Shown in pieces: positions 1 to 7,738 of a DNA stretch of 37,710 nucleotides. Source of the DNA: Pseudomonadales bacterium (GTDB lineage Bacteria > Pseudomonadota > Gammaproteobacteria > Pseudomonadales > Azotimanducaceae). The notes under the pieces are model-generated. The model worked only from the letters and a program-made list of their open reading frames with translations. It had not been told where the DNA came from and made no database searches. The stretch is taken from positions 1 to 37,710 of the forward strand of contig JAHRVQ010000082.1 in the NCBI GenBank assembly GCA_019090615.1, in the 5' to 3' direction. Every line of letters starts with the position of its first letter. The stretch's first letter is position 1. A program made the translations under genes and the position numbers.

Positions 1-148
1 TCCAGAGCTTTGGCGATGTTCCCAGTGCATCTGCAAGGTCCAGTGCCGATTTTGCGGTAATGCCACGCTTACCTCGAATTAGTTCGTTCAGTCTTGTCTT
101 GGTCCAGTTAAATTGGCACGCAAACTTAACTGGAAACGCGTGGCGTCG
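1..148 (-). pseudogene. HigA-family antitoxin, truncated fragment
   Basis: The minus strand reads an XRE/HigA helix-turn-helix: TKTRLNELIRGKRGITAKSA, then LDLADALGTSPKLW, the classic HigA core in which an antitoxin binds its own operator and neutralises a HigB/RelE-type toxin. The reading frame runs off the left edge of the window, so the C-terminus is not visible. The usual N-terminal 25-30 residues before the helix-turn-helix are absent; instead the frame enters the repeat GTAAAGTGCCAGAGTAA at 151. I therefore read it as a 5'-truncated remnant broken by that repeat. The toxin partner is not in the window. Confidence 0.65.
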
Positions 149-187
149 GGGTAAAGTGCCAGAGTAAGCGCTATTACTGGCACAGCC
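145..187 (+). repeat. Dispersed breakpoint repeat, copy A, with short hairpin
   Basis: GGGTAAAGTGCCAGAGTAA sits exactly where the HigA frame is broken. It is followed by an inverted repeat, GTGCCAG (156-162) and CTGGCAC (177-183). The same core recurs near 2071, 2411 (inverted) and, more divergent, at 390 and 34714. It looks like the terminal sequence of an insertion element or MITE. Confidence 0.6.
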
Positions 188-548
188 AATTGGCCGAATT
201 ACCCATTATTACTTCAGCTTTTTCGACTCCAGCGGCAGAAAAGCAATAAGGCTTGCCGCATTAGGCAGAGCAAAATTTAGTCATATTTCAATTGGCAACG
301 TATTTGGGGTAATCATCTCGCCTGTGCTGTGTCGGAAATTGTCCGCCAACCCTATGAAAATATGACCTGATCATAGTCAATTTACTATGGCGCTTTACCC
401 GGGCCCCGGGGAGATCTGAGAATAACTCGCTTGCCCTGGATGGGGATTTAGACGTAATGCTTGTTATCTCTGATCTACTGCGAGATAGGACCACATTTAA
501 TCGCTAATCTCTGAATTTCTGAGGTCGAGACAGTGATTGACCAACAGA
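188..548. other. No gene seen; contains repeat copy B
   Basis: The stretch contains stop-rich frames and one minus-strand frame with no recognisable family. Its only structured element is CATAGTCAATTTACTATG at 372-389 (arms CATAGT/ACTATG), followed by GCGCTTTACCC. The complement of that is a divergent form of the GTAAAGTGCCAGAGTAA repeat. The 18-bp block is identical to 34723-34740, next to the IS3 remnant. Confidence 0.5.
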
Positions 549-863
549 TTACTGCGGTTTTCGACGACGCAGCCTTAACCCTATTAGTCCTAACGCTATA
601 ATACAAATGCTTGAGGGCTCGGGGACTGATGTGGTCGTTACCGATGGGATCGTTATATCGAGTTCTAGTTGCGCCCGGTTAAAGGTGAAGTTGGCTGACA
701 TGTTATCTGGAAGAGGTGAGAGCCGACTTCGCCATCGAGCCAGATGCTGGGCCATGCCAGCATTGGTACCACGGAGATCTATACCCATGTGAGTATCGTT
801 AAGCTGAAGCAAATCCATGAGTTGACCCATCCAGCGATACATGGGCAAAGATAGAAAGCCATT
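549..863 (-). pseudogene. PEP-CTERM protein, C-terminal remnant
   Basis: The C-terminus is VPEPSSICIIALGLIGLRLR followed by RRKPQ. That is a canonical PEP-CTERM tail: a P-E-P motif, a hydrophobic helix and an arginine-rich end, which exosortase recognises for sorting to the outer surface. Only about 100 residues precede the stop. No ATG is in frame; a stop codon lies about 10 codons before the first usable TTG, and there is no signal peptide. An exported PEP-CTERM protein needs one, so this is the tail of a truncated gene. The body (GQLMDLLQLNDTHMGIDLRG) is not recognisable as a named domain. No exosortase gene is in the window. Confidence 0.6.
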
Positions 864-976
864 AAGGCAGCGCTAATGATCACATTAGATGAGTAAGCTG
901 AGGAACAATTTTTAGAATGAAGGTATCATTGACGCATATACCGATAAACGGTGGATGTAAAAAGAGGATGTATGTT

Positions 977-1165
977 ATGCAGACGGCCAAGCAAGAAGTC
1001 GCGGAAATGCTCCAGCATTTACCCGAAAATAGTTCTATCGAAGATATCCAATACCACCTGTATGTACTTGAAAAAGTGCGCAGTGGTATGGAGAGACTGG
1101 ATACCGAAGGTGGCGTTAGCCAGGCTGATGCAGAGCAGCGATTAGGTCAATGGATTATCAAGTAA
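977..1165 (+). CDS. Antitoxin of a RelE/ParE-type toxin-antitoxin pair
   Basis: This small acidic protein reads MQTAKQEVAEMLQHLPENSS, then IEDIQYHLYVLEKVRSGMER, and ends with a helix rich in E/D/Q. The pattern (T-A-K-x-E-V, L-P-x-x-x-S-x-E-D-I-Q-Y-H-L-Y-V) is typical of antitoxins that sit directly upstream of RelE/ParE toxins. I chose ATG 977 because AAGAGG at 962-967 gives normal spacing; upstream ATGs at 917 and 968 lack it. The stop overlaps the toxin start by 16 bp, so the two are translationally coupled. Its role is to bind and neutralise the toxin, and probably to autorepress the pair. Confidence 0.8.
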   Translation: MQTAKQEVAEMLQHLPENSSIEDIQYHLYVLEKVRSGMERLDTEGGVSQADAEQRLGQWIIK

Positions 1166-1461
1166 TCTGGTCGCCTGAAGCGCTGGATGATGTTGATGAG
1201 ATAGCGGCTTATATCCACAAGGACTCACCCATCTATGCACATTCGGTTGTTGAACAAATTATTAAGAAGTCGAATAAATTAAATAAGTTACCGCTCCGAG
1301 GGCGAGTAGTTCCAGAGTTGCAAGACGAGAATTATCGGGAAGTTTTTATCTATAGCTATCGAATGGTCTATCACATCAATGAAGATGTTAGCGAGGTCAA
1401 GATCGTCGCTGTGATCCATGGAGCGAGGTTGTTGCCGGAAGACTTACCGGTGGATGATTAA
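1150..1461 (+). CDS. RelE/ParE family toxin
   Basis: The protein has 103 residues and the ParE/RelE fold pattern: YQVIWSPEALDDVDEIAAYI at the N-terminus, a GRVVPEL turn near residue 57, REVFIYSYRMVYHI in the central strand, and VIHGARLLPED at the C-terminus. RelE members cut mRNA on the ribosome and ParE members poison gyrase; the sequence alone does not decide which applies. Its length is normal for the family. It overlaps the antitoxin gene, and the pair is the only intact module in the decayed left flank, as expected for a locus kept by addiction. Confidence 0.85.
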   Translation: MDYQVIWSPEALDDVDEIAAYIHKDSPIYAHSVVEQIIKKSNKLNKLPLRGRVVPELQDENYREVFIYSYRMVYHINEDVSEVKIVAVIHGARLLPEDLPVDD

Positions 1462-1492
1462 GAAATAAGGTGGCAGCTCGCCACATCAAGCC

Positions 1493-2074
1493 TTGTCATC
1501 AAGCTTGCTAACTATCACCACAGGACGTCTGTATGATGCGATAGGTCGTATCCTTCAGGTATCTTCAACCAATGGTGCCTTTGGTGATGTGCAGGACCTG
1601 ATATTTGCCTGGGGTGATATGGGTAATCTTGATAGCGGACTCGAATTATCAGGCAATAAGAACCTGCTGGAGAGTTTTGGGTACGATGATTTAAACCGGC
1701 TAGAAAGCGCACTGATTGCCGGCCAAACTGCGATAACCATCATCTATGATAGCCGTGGCAATATCAGTGATAAACCCGATGTCGGCACCTATGGTAATGA
1801 CGATGCTGATCTGCCCCATGCTGTAAAAGACATCGATGGCGATATTTATAGCGATGATGCTAGCGGTAATAATACCAGCAGTAACGACCGCACGATTAAC
1901 TATACCGGTTTTGATAAGCCCGCCAGCATCATTAAAGGCGTCCATACCACGAGTTTTCGCGATGCGCCAGACCGTGCGCGTTATCAACGTTTAAATAATA
2001 ATGCCAGTGGTATCACCACGAAAAAATATTTAGGCAGTGTTGAGAAGATCATCGGGCCCCTGGGGTCGGTGTAA
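1493..2074 (+). pseudogene. Rhs/YD-repeat protein, internal fragment
   Basis: The frame shows successive YD repeats: GRLYDAIGRILQV, FGYDDLNRLESA, IIYDSRGNISDKPDVGTYG, then DKPASIIKG, PDRARYQRLN and KYLGSVEKI. That is the end of an Rhs core before the hyper-conserved region. There is no start codon with a ribosome-binding site, and the frame stops inside repeat copy C at 2071, so both ends are missing. The second YD unit has drifted (YSDDASGNN instead of YSYDANGN). Full Rhs proteins exceed 1,000 residues and deliver a C-terminal toxin; nothing functional is left here. It is probably a relic of an Rhs/toxin island cut by a mobile element. Confidence 0.75.
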
Positions 2075-2090
2075 AGTGCCAGAGTAAACG
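2061..2090 (+). repeat. Dispersed breakpoint repeat, copy C
   Basis: TGGGGTCGG followed by TGTAAAGTGCCAGAGTAAA ends the Rhs fragment. It is identical to copy A over GTAAAGTGCCAGAGTAA. Confidence 0.6.
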
Positions 2091-2404
2091 CGCCGAGATC
2101 GGGCCATAGTCTTACATGGTTGACCGTTTAAATCTGGCAGTCTAACGTTGTATATGAAGTTATTGTCCAGGAATCGTCACCTGTAAATATGAGCATCAAA
2201 AAATCAAAAGCTGCTTGCGTGACATGGGTCATAGCCAGCGGGGTTTTCTGACTATGTGATGAAATAGGCTATAAACCGCCAGGTTTGTTGTTGCAGCAAT
2301 CCGAATTGTACCAACCAGGGCCTAACCCCAGGCGCTGAGGAATTCACCTAAAAATAGGAGGACATAATCGGAGGCCGCTTGTTTTGATTGGTAGTCGATA
2401 CGAT
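2091..2404. other. No gene seen between repeats C and D
   Basis: About 310 bp lie between two oppositely oriented copies of the repeat (2071 and 2411). No frame is supported on either strand. The arrangement, inverted ends around a non-coding 0.35 kb core, resembles a MITE. Confidence 0.4.
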
Positions 2405-2426
2405 TTATTCTGGCACTTTACTCTGG
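2405..2426 (-). repeat. Dispersed breakpoint repeat, copy D (inverted)
   Basis: TGGCACTTTACTCTGG at 2411-2426 is the reverse complement of the repeat core. It forms the last codons and stop region of the PPOX-like gene, whose tail (RDQSKVPE) is therefore probably acquired sequence. Confidence 0.55.
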
Positions 2427-3079
2427 TCACGGGGCTTTCTTTGGTGGGCTGGACAAATGTCCAGCGTGCCATGCCATACAGGCAGTGATAGATCGTCAGG
2501 TTCTTCGCTGGGTTCGCCAGTCCTTGATTTAAATGCGCCATCTGAAAATTTCAATTTCATTAGTGCTGTTGCCTTACGCTCAATTTTATTCGGTGGCCTC
2601 ACTTTGTGCCAACGGTCAGGTTCAATCTGATCGATCAAGACTTTAAAGGCCCGATCAAACTCAACTTCGTCTACGACCCGTTCTCCGGTACAAAAGACCA
2701 CTGCAGAGCGATAATTGGTACTATGATGAAAAGCCGATTTGGCCATTACCCATTCAGTCGCTTCGGCAAAAGACAGGCAGACTGAATGGCCACCTTCGAG
2801 GTGGCGCTGGAGCCTGCTTTTATTGGCACAATGGAAAAACAAATGGTCGTTAACTCGCCATATCGTGAGCGGTATGACGAAGGGCTGATTGTCAACGGCA
2901 AAGCCCATATGACCGAGTTTCAGATCGTCCACCAATTGGTAGACATATTTTCGTTGGTAGTTTGCTCTTTTACGCGCATGACGAACGCGGCCTCGCTCGG
3001 TAATCGCCATTTCATCAGCAATAGATTCTGCCAGGTGGGCAGGTATTGGCGCAGCTAGCGCGGATTTGTTGTCTTTCAC
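2405..3079 (-). CDS. Pyridoxamine 5'-phosphate oxidase-like flavin protein
   Basis: This 224-residue PPOX-fold protein matches the group with motifs LKLGHMGFAVDNQPFVIPLT (FMN-barrel strand), FHCANKSRLQRHLE, MAKSAFHHSTNYRSAVVF and RWHKVRPPNKIERKATAL. Members bind FMN or a related flavin; their substrates are mostly unknown. The start is GTG 3079 with AAGGA six bases upstream. It is divergent from a MocR/GntR regulator at 3447, a common pairing in which the PLP-fold regulator controls the PPOX-like gene. The C-terminus runs into the mobile repeat at 2411, so the last 10-20 residues are probably not original; the fold itself is complete. Compared with true PdxH it lacks PdxH signature residues that I can identify. 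Confidence 0.8.
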   Translation of the reverse strand: MKDNKSALAAPIPAHLAESIADEMAITERGRVRHARKRANYQRKYVYQLVDDLKLGHMGFAVDNQPFVIPLTIWRVNDHLFFHCANKSRLQRHLEGGHSVCLSFAEATEWVMAKSAFHHSTNYRSAVVFCTGERVVDEVEFDRAFKVLIDQIEPDRWHKVRPPNKIERKATALMKLKFSDGAFKSRTGEPSEEPDDLSLPVWHGTLDICPAHQRKPRDQSKVPE

Positions 3080-3213
3080 AATTGTTCCTTTAAATATCTG
3101 GCACGAATCTTTTAATGGCCGGTTTTGATAACAATTAAGCTTTCTGCGGGGTTTTATTCATCGTCAATTTAGGTCGGTTAAATAAGTTGAGCTAGCAAGT
3201 GATTTAGCCTATG

Positions 3214-3272
3214 GTGCAATTTAATTGGACTATTAGTAAGTGCCAATTTTGTTAAATATATGAGTCCAATTT
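3214..3272. promoter_or_regulatory. Candidate MocR operator: one inverted pair plus two direct boxes
   Basis: GTGCAATT-T-AATTGGAC (3214-3230) is a near-perfect palindrome. It is followed by same-orientation boxes GTGCCAATTT (3240-3249) and GTCCAATTT (3264-3272), about 24-26 bp apart. Known MocR regulators such as GabR and PdxR bind direct repeats, often with one inverted box. The position between the divergent PPOX-like and MocR genes fits this role. Confidence 0.5.
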
Positions 3273-3305
3273 GGCTGAATGATTAATTTCAGCATTTTGT
3301 TACGG

Positions 3306-3436
3306 GCAGCTCAGGGCTGTTGTCTTTTATGGTAGAGCCGCTCAGGGCTGTTGTTTTTTATGGTAGAGCCGCTCAGGGCTGTTGTTTTTTATAGTAGAGC
3401 CGCTCAGGGCTGTTTATTCGAACCGCTCAGGGCTGT
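3306..3436 (+). repeat. Tandem array of GCCGCTCAGGGCTGTT units, 31-bp period
   Basis: There are five units starting at about 3306, 3337, 3368, 3399 and 3422. The period is 31 bp for the first four units and 23 bp for the last. Each unit contains AGCC-GCTCAG-GGCT, a small inverted repeat, and the units differ at one or two bases. The array ends 3 bp before the ribosome-binding site of the MocR gene, so it forms most of that transcript's leader. The same unit recurs as a 23-bp-period array at 29643. Confidence 0.85.
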
Positions 3437-3446
3437 GGAGGTAAGG

Positions 3447-4943
3447 ATGGATGTTGGTGCGTTTAATGATTTTCTGCTGACGACGGAAGAAAGTTTGCAG
3501 GTCCAGGTGCATCGTTATCTAGTTGGCAAGATAAGCAATGGTCAATTGCCGCCCGGAACGCGTCTGCCTGCATCACGCCGTTTAGCGATGGATTTTAAGC
3601 TAAGTAGAAATACAGTATCGATTGCTATTGAGCAGCTTAAAGCGGAGGGTTTTCTTAGAGCGGAGCCAGGCAATGGGGTTTTCGTCAACAAGGACTTGCC
3701 GAAAAATTTGGTGGCGCTGGCTAAAGAAAACTGGCATTGGTCGTTAGAGAGTAATGGCAGGCGGTTACCGAAACTGTCATATTTTGGCCAACAACTTGAT
3801 GCACAGCCCGCTGGCGATAATCGGCTCAACTTGCCTTTCACGCCTGGCCTGCCTGACCTTAAGGCATTCCCCGACCGTATCTGGCAAAAAAATCAGCGTC
3901 AACATCAGGATCGTAAGTTGTTGCAGGGTTATGACGGCAGCCAGGGCTATTTGCCATTACGAATCGCTTTGGCAGAATATTTGAATATTTCCCGCGGTGT
4001 GAGATGTGAGCCAGAGCAGATCATCATAACCCAGGGTGCCCAGCAGGCCATTTCGTTGTGTGCTTTAGTGCTGCTGAATGAAGGTGATAGCGTATTCGTT
4101 GAAAGCCCAGGTTATAGGAATGCAGCAAAGGCCTTCCTGGCAAGAAAGGCAAAATTATTGCCAGCCGCAGTTGATACAAAGGGACTGGTCGTCGATGACT
4201 TGCCGGATAAAACCACTGCCAAGATTATTTATACGACACCCACCCACCAATACCCGCTCGGCGGTATCCTACCTGCTGCTGAAAGAATTAAATTGTTAGA
4301 TTGGGCCGCAAGTAGAAATATCTGGATCATCGAAGATGACTACGACAGTGAGTTCCATTTCCACGGTAAAACTATTCCCGCGATGCAAGGGATGGCGGAC
4401 CAGACCCCAGTGCTTTATATCGGCAGCTTCAGTAAAACACTCTTTCCCGCGTTGCGTTTAGGGTTCATGGTGGTGCCGCAACAGTTAGCTGCCACGTTTG
4501 TCCTGGCTAAAGAATATACTGGTGGCGAATCTTCGTTATTAGCGCAGGCCGTCACTGCAGATTTTATAGTGGAGGGGCATTTCGGCAGACATTTAAGAAA
4601 AATGCGTCATCTCTACGAGCAAAAGTGGGATCATTTACGCTCGCTGCTGACGCTACATTTATCAGGTCTGGCAACACCAATTGCATCGAGTGCAGGTATG
4701 CATCTGGTGTTAAATATAGCCATTGAGGATGATCAAATATTGCAACAATACTTTATGGCGCAGGGGTTTGGCAGCACAGCGTTATCGTCTTATATAACGG
4801 CAGGCAATATACCGGACGAGACTGGGAAAAGGAAAAATAAAATGTCTGGGCTAGTGCTGGGTTTTGCCAATACCTCTGAAGATGAGCGGCTAAAGGGGGT
4901 TTTGATATTAAAAGAATTCCTTCAATCGGCTCTCAAAAGATAA
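3447..4943 (+). CDS. MocR-family (GntR/aminotransferase) transcriptional regulator
   Basis: This 498-residue fusion has an N-terminal winged helix (about residues 12-85: VQVHRYLVGKISNGQLPPGT, LPASRRLAMDF, LSRNTVSIAIEQLKAEGFL) and a class-I aminotransferase-like domain (about 115-490). The PLP-binding lysine is K330 in GSFSKTLFPALRLGF, with the usual IEDDYDSEF strand before it. MocR proteins use PLP or a PLP-amino-acid adduct as ligand and usually do not catalyse transamination. I chose ATG 3447 for the GGAGG six bases upstream; the open frame extends to 3351 only because it reads through the tandem repeat. The divergent PPOX-like gene is the likely target. Confidence 0.9.
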   Translation: MDVGAFNDFLLTTEESLQVQVHRYLVGKISNGQLPPGTRLPASRRLAMDFKLSRNTVSIAIEQLKAEGFLRAEPGNGVFVNKDLPKNLVALAKENWHWSLESNGRRLPKLSYFGQQLDAQPAGDNRLNLPFTPGLPDLKAFPDRIWQKNQRQHQDRKLLQGYDGSQGYLPLRIALAEYLNISRGVRCEPEQIIITQGAQQAISLCALVLLNEGDSVFVESPGYRNAAKAFLARKAKLLPAAVDTKGLVVDDLPDKTTAKIIYTTPTHQYPLGGILPAAERIKLLDWAASRNIWIIEDDYDSEFHFHGKTIPAMQGMADQTPVLYIGSFSKTLFPALRLGFMVVPQQLAATFVLAKEYTGGESSLLAQAVTADFIVEGHFGRHLRKMRHLYEQKWDHLRSLLTLHLSGLATPIASSAGMHLVLNIAIEDDQILQQYFMAQGFGSTALSSYITAGNIPDETGKRKNKMSGLVLGFANTSEDERLKGVLILKEFLQSALKR

Positions 4944-5090
4944 TCGAAATGAAGGAGAACTTGTTAACTGTTGGGGTCGGTCCTACCTAACGGCAATGCA
5001 ATGTCGCGGAACAGGTAGGTTAATGCTGCAACAATCTGTTGAGCATAGATTTTCAGTTGAGCTTATATAAACGGTAGGGTTTATAGGTCG
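4944..5090. other. Spacer with weak hairpin
   Basis: CCTACCT near 5001 and AGGTAGG near 5033 can pair, but with a long loop and no T-tract. This may be a weak bidirectional end between the convergent MocR and lipoprotein genes. Confidence 0.25.
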
Positions 5091-5414
5091 CTACTTACCC
5101 CAGGATATTTTATAGACCAGACCTTCAGGGTCAATAAAATAGCCCTTTTCTCGGACTTCGCCATCCAGTGGTTTGTCTATCAAGGTATTATATCGTCCGC
5201 CACCACTGCTTTGTGGGCCGCCTATGTCTTGTTCTTGAAGATAAAGCCGTTTGTAAATCAATATTCGGTCGCCGTTTTTGCCTTTAGCAATTCTGATGGG
5301 TTGCCCCAGTTGCCTGATGAGTTCATTCTCCGTCATGCCAACGTAGGCTCTTTGAGGCGCAGTACAGGCAACAATTGAACAAAAAACAGCCAACAAAATT
5401 AGCGCTTTTTTCAT
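5091..5414 (-). CDS. Small lipoprotein with BamE/SmpA-like core
   Basis: This 107-residue protein has a lipoprotein signal peptide (MKKALILLAVFCSIVAC, lipobox cysteine C17), so it is probably anchored in an outer or inner membrane leaflet facing the periplasm. YVGMTENELIRQLGQPIRI at about residues 24-42 is the G-M-T-x-x-E-(V/L)-x-x-x-L-G-x-P motif of SmpA/OmlA (BamE) domains, and a strand motif GLVYKISWGK closes the protein. The length fits a single BamE-like domain. It stands alone next to decayed genes, so a role in the Bam machinery is not implied. Function unknown. Confidence 0.7.
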   Translation of the reverse strand: MKKALILLAVFCSIVACTAPQRAYVGMTENELIRQLGQPIRIAKGKNGDRILIYKRLYLQEQDIGGPQSSGGGRYNTLIDKPLDGEVREKGYFIDPEGLVYKISWGK

Positions 5415-5516
5415 CTTTTATTTCTCTGATCGTGAATTTGATTACAGTAACATAGTGGGTTCGAAACGTAGAGATGATTATAGTAGAAAACGTAATTCGG
5501 TTTATAGCGCTTTTTT

Positions 5517-5738
5517 TTAGTCACATTTTTTGTCCGTTGGGGGGGGCTGGGAAACCAATTGTCGATACATTATAAGTTTCCAGTAGCAATATAAGCTTCC
5601 AGTAGCAATATAAGCTTCCAGTAGCAATGGCAAATGCTCAACAATACCAATGGCGGTTATCGCCCAATATGACCATGTTTGACCACGCATAAACGGAATA
5701 GCGAGTAGTATGGCAATAGCCAAAGCGGTTGAAAGTAG
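5517..5738 (-). pseudogene. Membrane protein remnant with a 19-bp minisatellite
   Basis: The frame gives LLSTALAIAILLAIPFMRGQ, then TWSYWAITAIGIVEHLPLLL. This is a hydrophobic helix, a short charged turn and a second helix, like the small membrane proteins with a (F/Y)RRGERWAWW turn. No ATG exists; a stop lies just upstream. The C-terminal part is made of the tandem repeat at 5571-5627. I read it as the 3' remains of a membrane protein, with low confidence that anything is made from it. Confidence 0.35.
5571..5627 (+). repeat. 19-bp tandem repeat, three copies
   Basis: TATAAGYTTCCAGTAGCAA is repeated at 5571, 5590 and 5609. The last two copies are identical and the first differs at one base. 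Confidence 0.9.
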
Positions 5739-5792
5739 GCCTGCCTAATCGGTTCTCATCCTGCCAATATAAAAGTATTTGGGCTGCGGCAT

Positions 5793-6346
5793 TTACATCG
5801 GCTCTGGGCTTTTTAATAAAGTCTGGGTTATTTGTTCGTTATATTGTTCCGGAATAATTCCGCCGTTTAACAGCAGCAGCGATTTTATCTTTATATTATT
5901 ACTATGCTGGTCACGCTCGTTAGATCGATCGACTAATTCTTGTGCGATGATATCGCCATAATTGTGCGCTAGAATATTTACTTGCTGGATTGCCAGGTGT
6001 GCCAATAAGGATTCCTGGATATCTGACTGCTCTTGATTCGAATATATTTTATTTGTTGGTTTGTCGGATCGACCAAAGCGTAACATATATGAAGATGTCA
6101 GGCGGTATTCTTTGCTAAGCGTTGTTGATATATGACGCTAATCCCCTGAGGCGGTAGGAAACCCATGCATCAACAAAGTTACTTCCTCCGCGGCAGGATT
6201 GGTCGCACGATTGGAAATTTGTGTTCTTTGAGAAGCAATAGTTCGCGATTGCTCCGCAGGGTTGCTGAGCAATCGCGAATAAATCTGGCGAATAGCAGTG
6301 ACGATTGTGACTACCGATAGGGTAGCGATCAATGCTGGGTTATAAC
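5793..6346 (-). pseudogene. Alpha/beta hydrolase, broken by an in-frame UAG
   Basis: The frame starts with a hydrophobic segment (IATLSVVTIVTAIRQIYSRL), then LLMHGFPTASGD and a UAG at 6138-6140. It continues in the same frame as RHISTTLSKEYR, GRSDKP, HLAIQQVNILAHNYGDIIAQ, and SLLLLNGGIIPEQY. In the MEST/haloalkane-dehalogenase-like group the residue after GFPTSSWD is normally W, so UAG most simply replaced UGG. The nucleophile motif is normally H-D-Y-G-D; here it is H-N-Y-G-D, so the catalytic aspartate is also lost. The coding sequence ends after about 180 residues and lacks the C-terminal half with the catalytic histidine. No in-frame ATG begins it. Clearly dead. Confidence 0.75.
6242..6279. 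repeat. 13-bp perfect inverted repeat
   Basis: TTCGCGATTGCTC (6242-6254) and GAGCAATCGCGAA (6267-6279) are separated by 12 bases, inside the 5' part of the hydrolase pseudogene. There is no T-tract. It may be a protein-binding site, a cruciform or a small mobile repeat. Confidence 0.7.
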
Positions 6347-6420
6347 TTCATTACTCATTGTTAGCAGTTGCTGTCAATAATGTTGCTATCAATCAACCAT
6401 TTCGCACTTTCGTTAATTTC

Positions 6421-6480
6421 TGTGCTCATAACTTCTGTGCTCTCAATTTCCGTGCTCTCAATTTCTGTGCTCTTAATTTC
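6421..6480 (+). repeat. 15-bp tandem repeat, four copies, in frame
   Basis: Units of the form YGTGCTCTCAATTTC start at 6421, 6436, 6451 and 6466. On the minus strand they encode repeated R-A-(Q/R)-K-L at the end of the PEP-CTERM gene. Confidence 0.9.
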
Positions 6481-7287
6481 TGTATAAGGGGCACGGTTAA
6501 AGCCAGCAATAGTAGGAAAAAGGTAGGGGGTTCATTGACTGGGATAAAGCCGCCGCCACTTACATTCACAATGCCTGCTAGTGTTGTTGCATTGCCTGCA
6601 GCATCTGTGTCGACGACATCAAGGCCGCCAACCAGACCAAAGGAATTATGTGTTGGGGAGTTAAGATCGGCATTAGTTAAGCCTAACGATGTGCCAAAAG
6701 CTGTTGCGGTAAATGGCGCTGCGACACCAATAGATGTTACGTCCACCGGCAAGTAGCCGAACAAATCAGGGTTGGAGCCCAGCAGGTCGGCGCCACAATT
6801 ATCGCACTCAGCGGAAGCAAATAGCCCGCCGCCATCGTTGATGAAATCTTCAATATCCAGTTTTCGGTTAATGAGTTCATCTAGCTCTGCTCTGGTGAGT
6901 AAGCCGCCGAAGTTTGATGCAATAGCAATTGCCGTATAGTCAGCAAAGTTGACGCTATTGAGCTCTGCCGCATTAACCCTATCGTAGTGTGTGCCAAGCG
7001 TTAGACCGATGGCAGCAAGACCATTTTCACCAATTAAGATGACCACCTGGTGGTGGCATTCTGGATTCTACCCAAAGAAATTTCTCTGTAGTAGTGAAGG
7101 TTGTATTGGTGGTGGCATAGTCAAGCCCTATTTTGAGCAGGTTCTGAGCGCCGGTTTCAAGCTGGGCATGGAAATCTGGGTCATGCCCGGTGATAAAAAC
7201 CGGGCCAGCGACCACCCCGCTACTCCAGAAACTCAGGCAGGAAAGCGCGACAAGTAATTTTATCGACAAATTTTTAAACATACATGC
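6426..7287 (-). pseudogene. PEP-CTERM exported protein, frameshifted
   Basis: The start at about 7281 (MFKNLSIKLLVALSCLSFWS) is a signal peptide. The body reads GPVFITGHDPDFHAQLETGA, FLWVESRMPPPGGH, then IGENGLAAIGLTLGTHYDRV, IAIASNFGGLLTRAELDELI, GGGLFASAECDNCGADLLG and PDLFGYLPV. This is a known PEP-CTERM-associated exported protein type of unknown function. The first frame ends at 7027; homology continues one frame over from about 7040, so one base was gained or two lost near GGH/LIGENG. A sequencing error there would make the gene intact. The tail is VNEPPTFFLLLLALTVPLIQ followed by a basic stretch: a PEP-CTERM-like anchor with N-E-P-P in place of P-E-P, and an arginine/lysine end lengthened by the 15-bp repeat. 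Confidence 0.7.
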
Positions 7288-7323
7288 TCCTGTAATATTG
7301 GATATTCCCGTATGACCGCGCAA

Positions 7324-7738
7324 TAGGTGGTTAGACTGGTTTAGATAGACTATTGATTGATCTTCGGGTGAACAAGGTTGCTGGTTGAATCGGCCCCCAT
7401 GGGGCGGTTCAATGGCGATTATAAATCAGCAATAATTGTGCCGATAAATAATACCCACATAAAATCAATTGGTTGCCAATGCTGGGCAAAAACCGGTTGG
7501 TTGAGGTGTAAAATTTATCGACGCTTACAGCGGATTTGAAAGGCGAATCAATTACCAATATTGCTGGCGCCAACGAAACTGGATTAGGTTGAATGCTTTA
7601 ATATGAGACTGGCAGGGTGGCTGAGCACCAGTGGTTGGTCATAAATGGTTTTACATAAAATATTTGGTCTGGAAAAGTGCCGAATTTCGAGCATTAAAGG
7701 TATGCTAATGTCTGTTGCCCCCTTAATGAGGTTGTGAG
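7324..7738. other. Intergenic, no gene; contains a 28-bp near-palindrome
   Basis: At 7385-7412, TTGAATCGGCCCC and GGGGCGGTTCAA flank CAT. The arms match at all but two or three positions. The hairpin is GC-rich but without a T-tract. No coding frame is supported in the rest. Confidence 0.45.

Larger units (their letters stand above)
3080..3446. other. Divergent control region of the PPOX-like and MocR genes
   Basis: This AT-rich intergenic stretch holds the CAATT boxes at 3214-3272 and the GCTCAGGGCT tandem array at 3306-3436, listed separately. No gene is present; frames that open upstream of 3447 only translate the repeat array. Confidence 0.6.

Noticed and set aside
288-494. 68-residue minus-strand frame near the left end
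   Set aside because: It crosses the dispersed repeat at 372-400 and resembles no protein family.
3306-3436. Possible CRISPR array, because of regularly spaced repeats
   Set aside because: The repeats have no unique spacers, the 31-bp period is itself nearly all repeat, and no cas gene is present.
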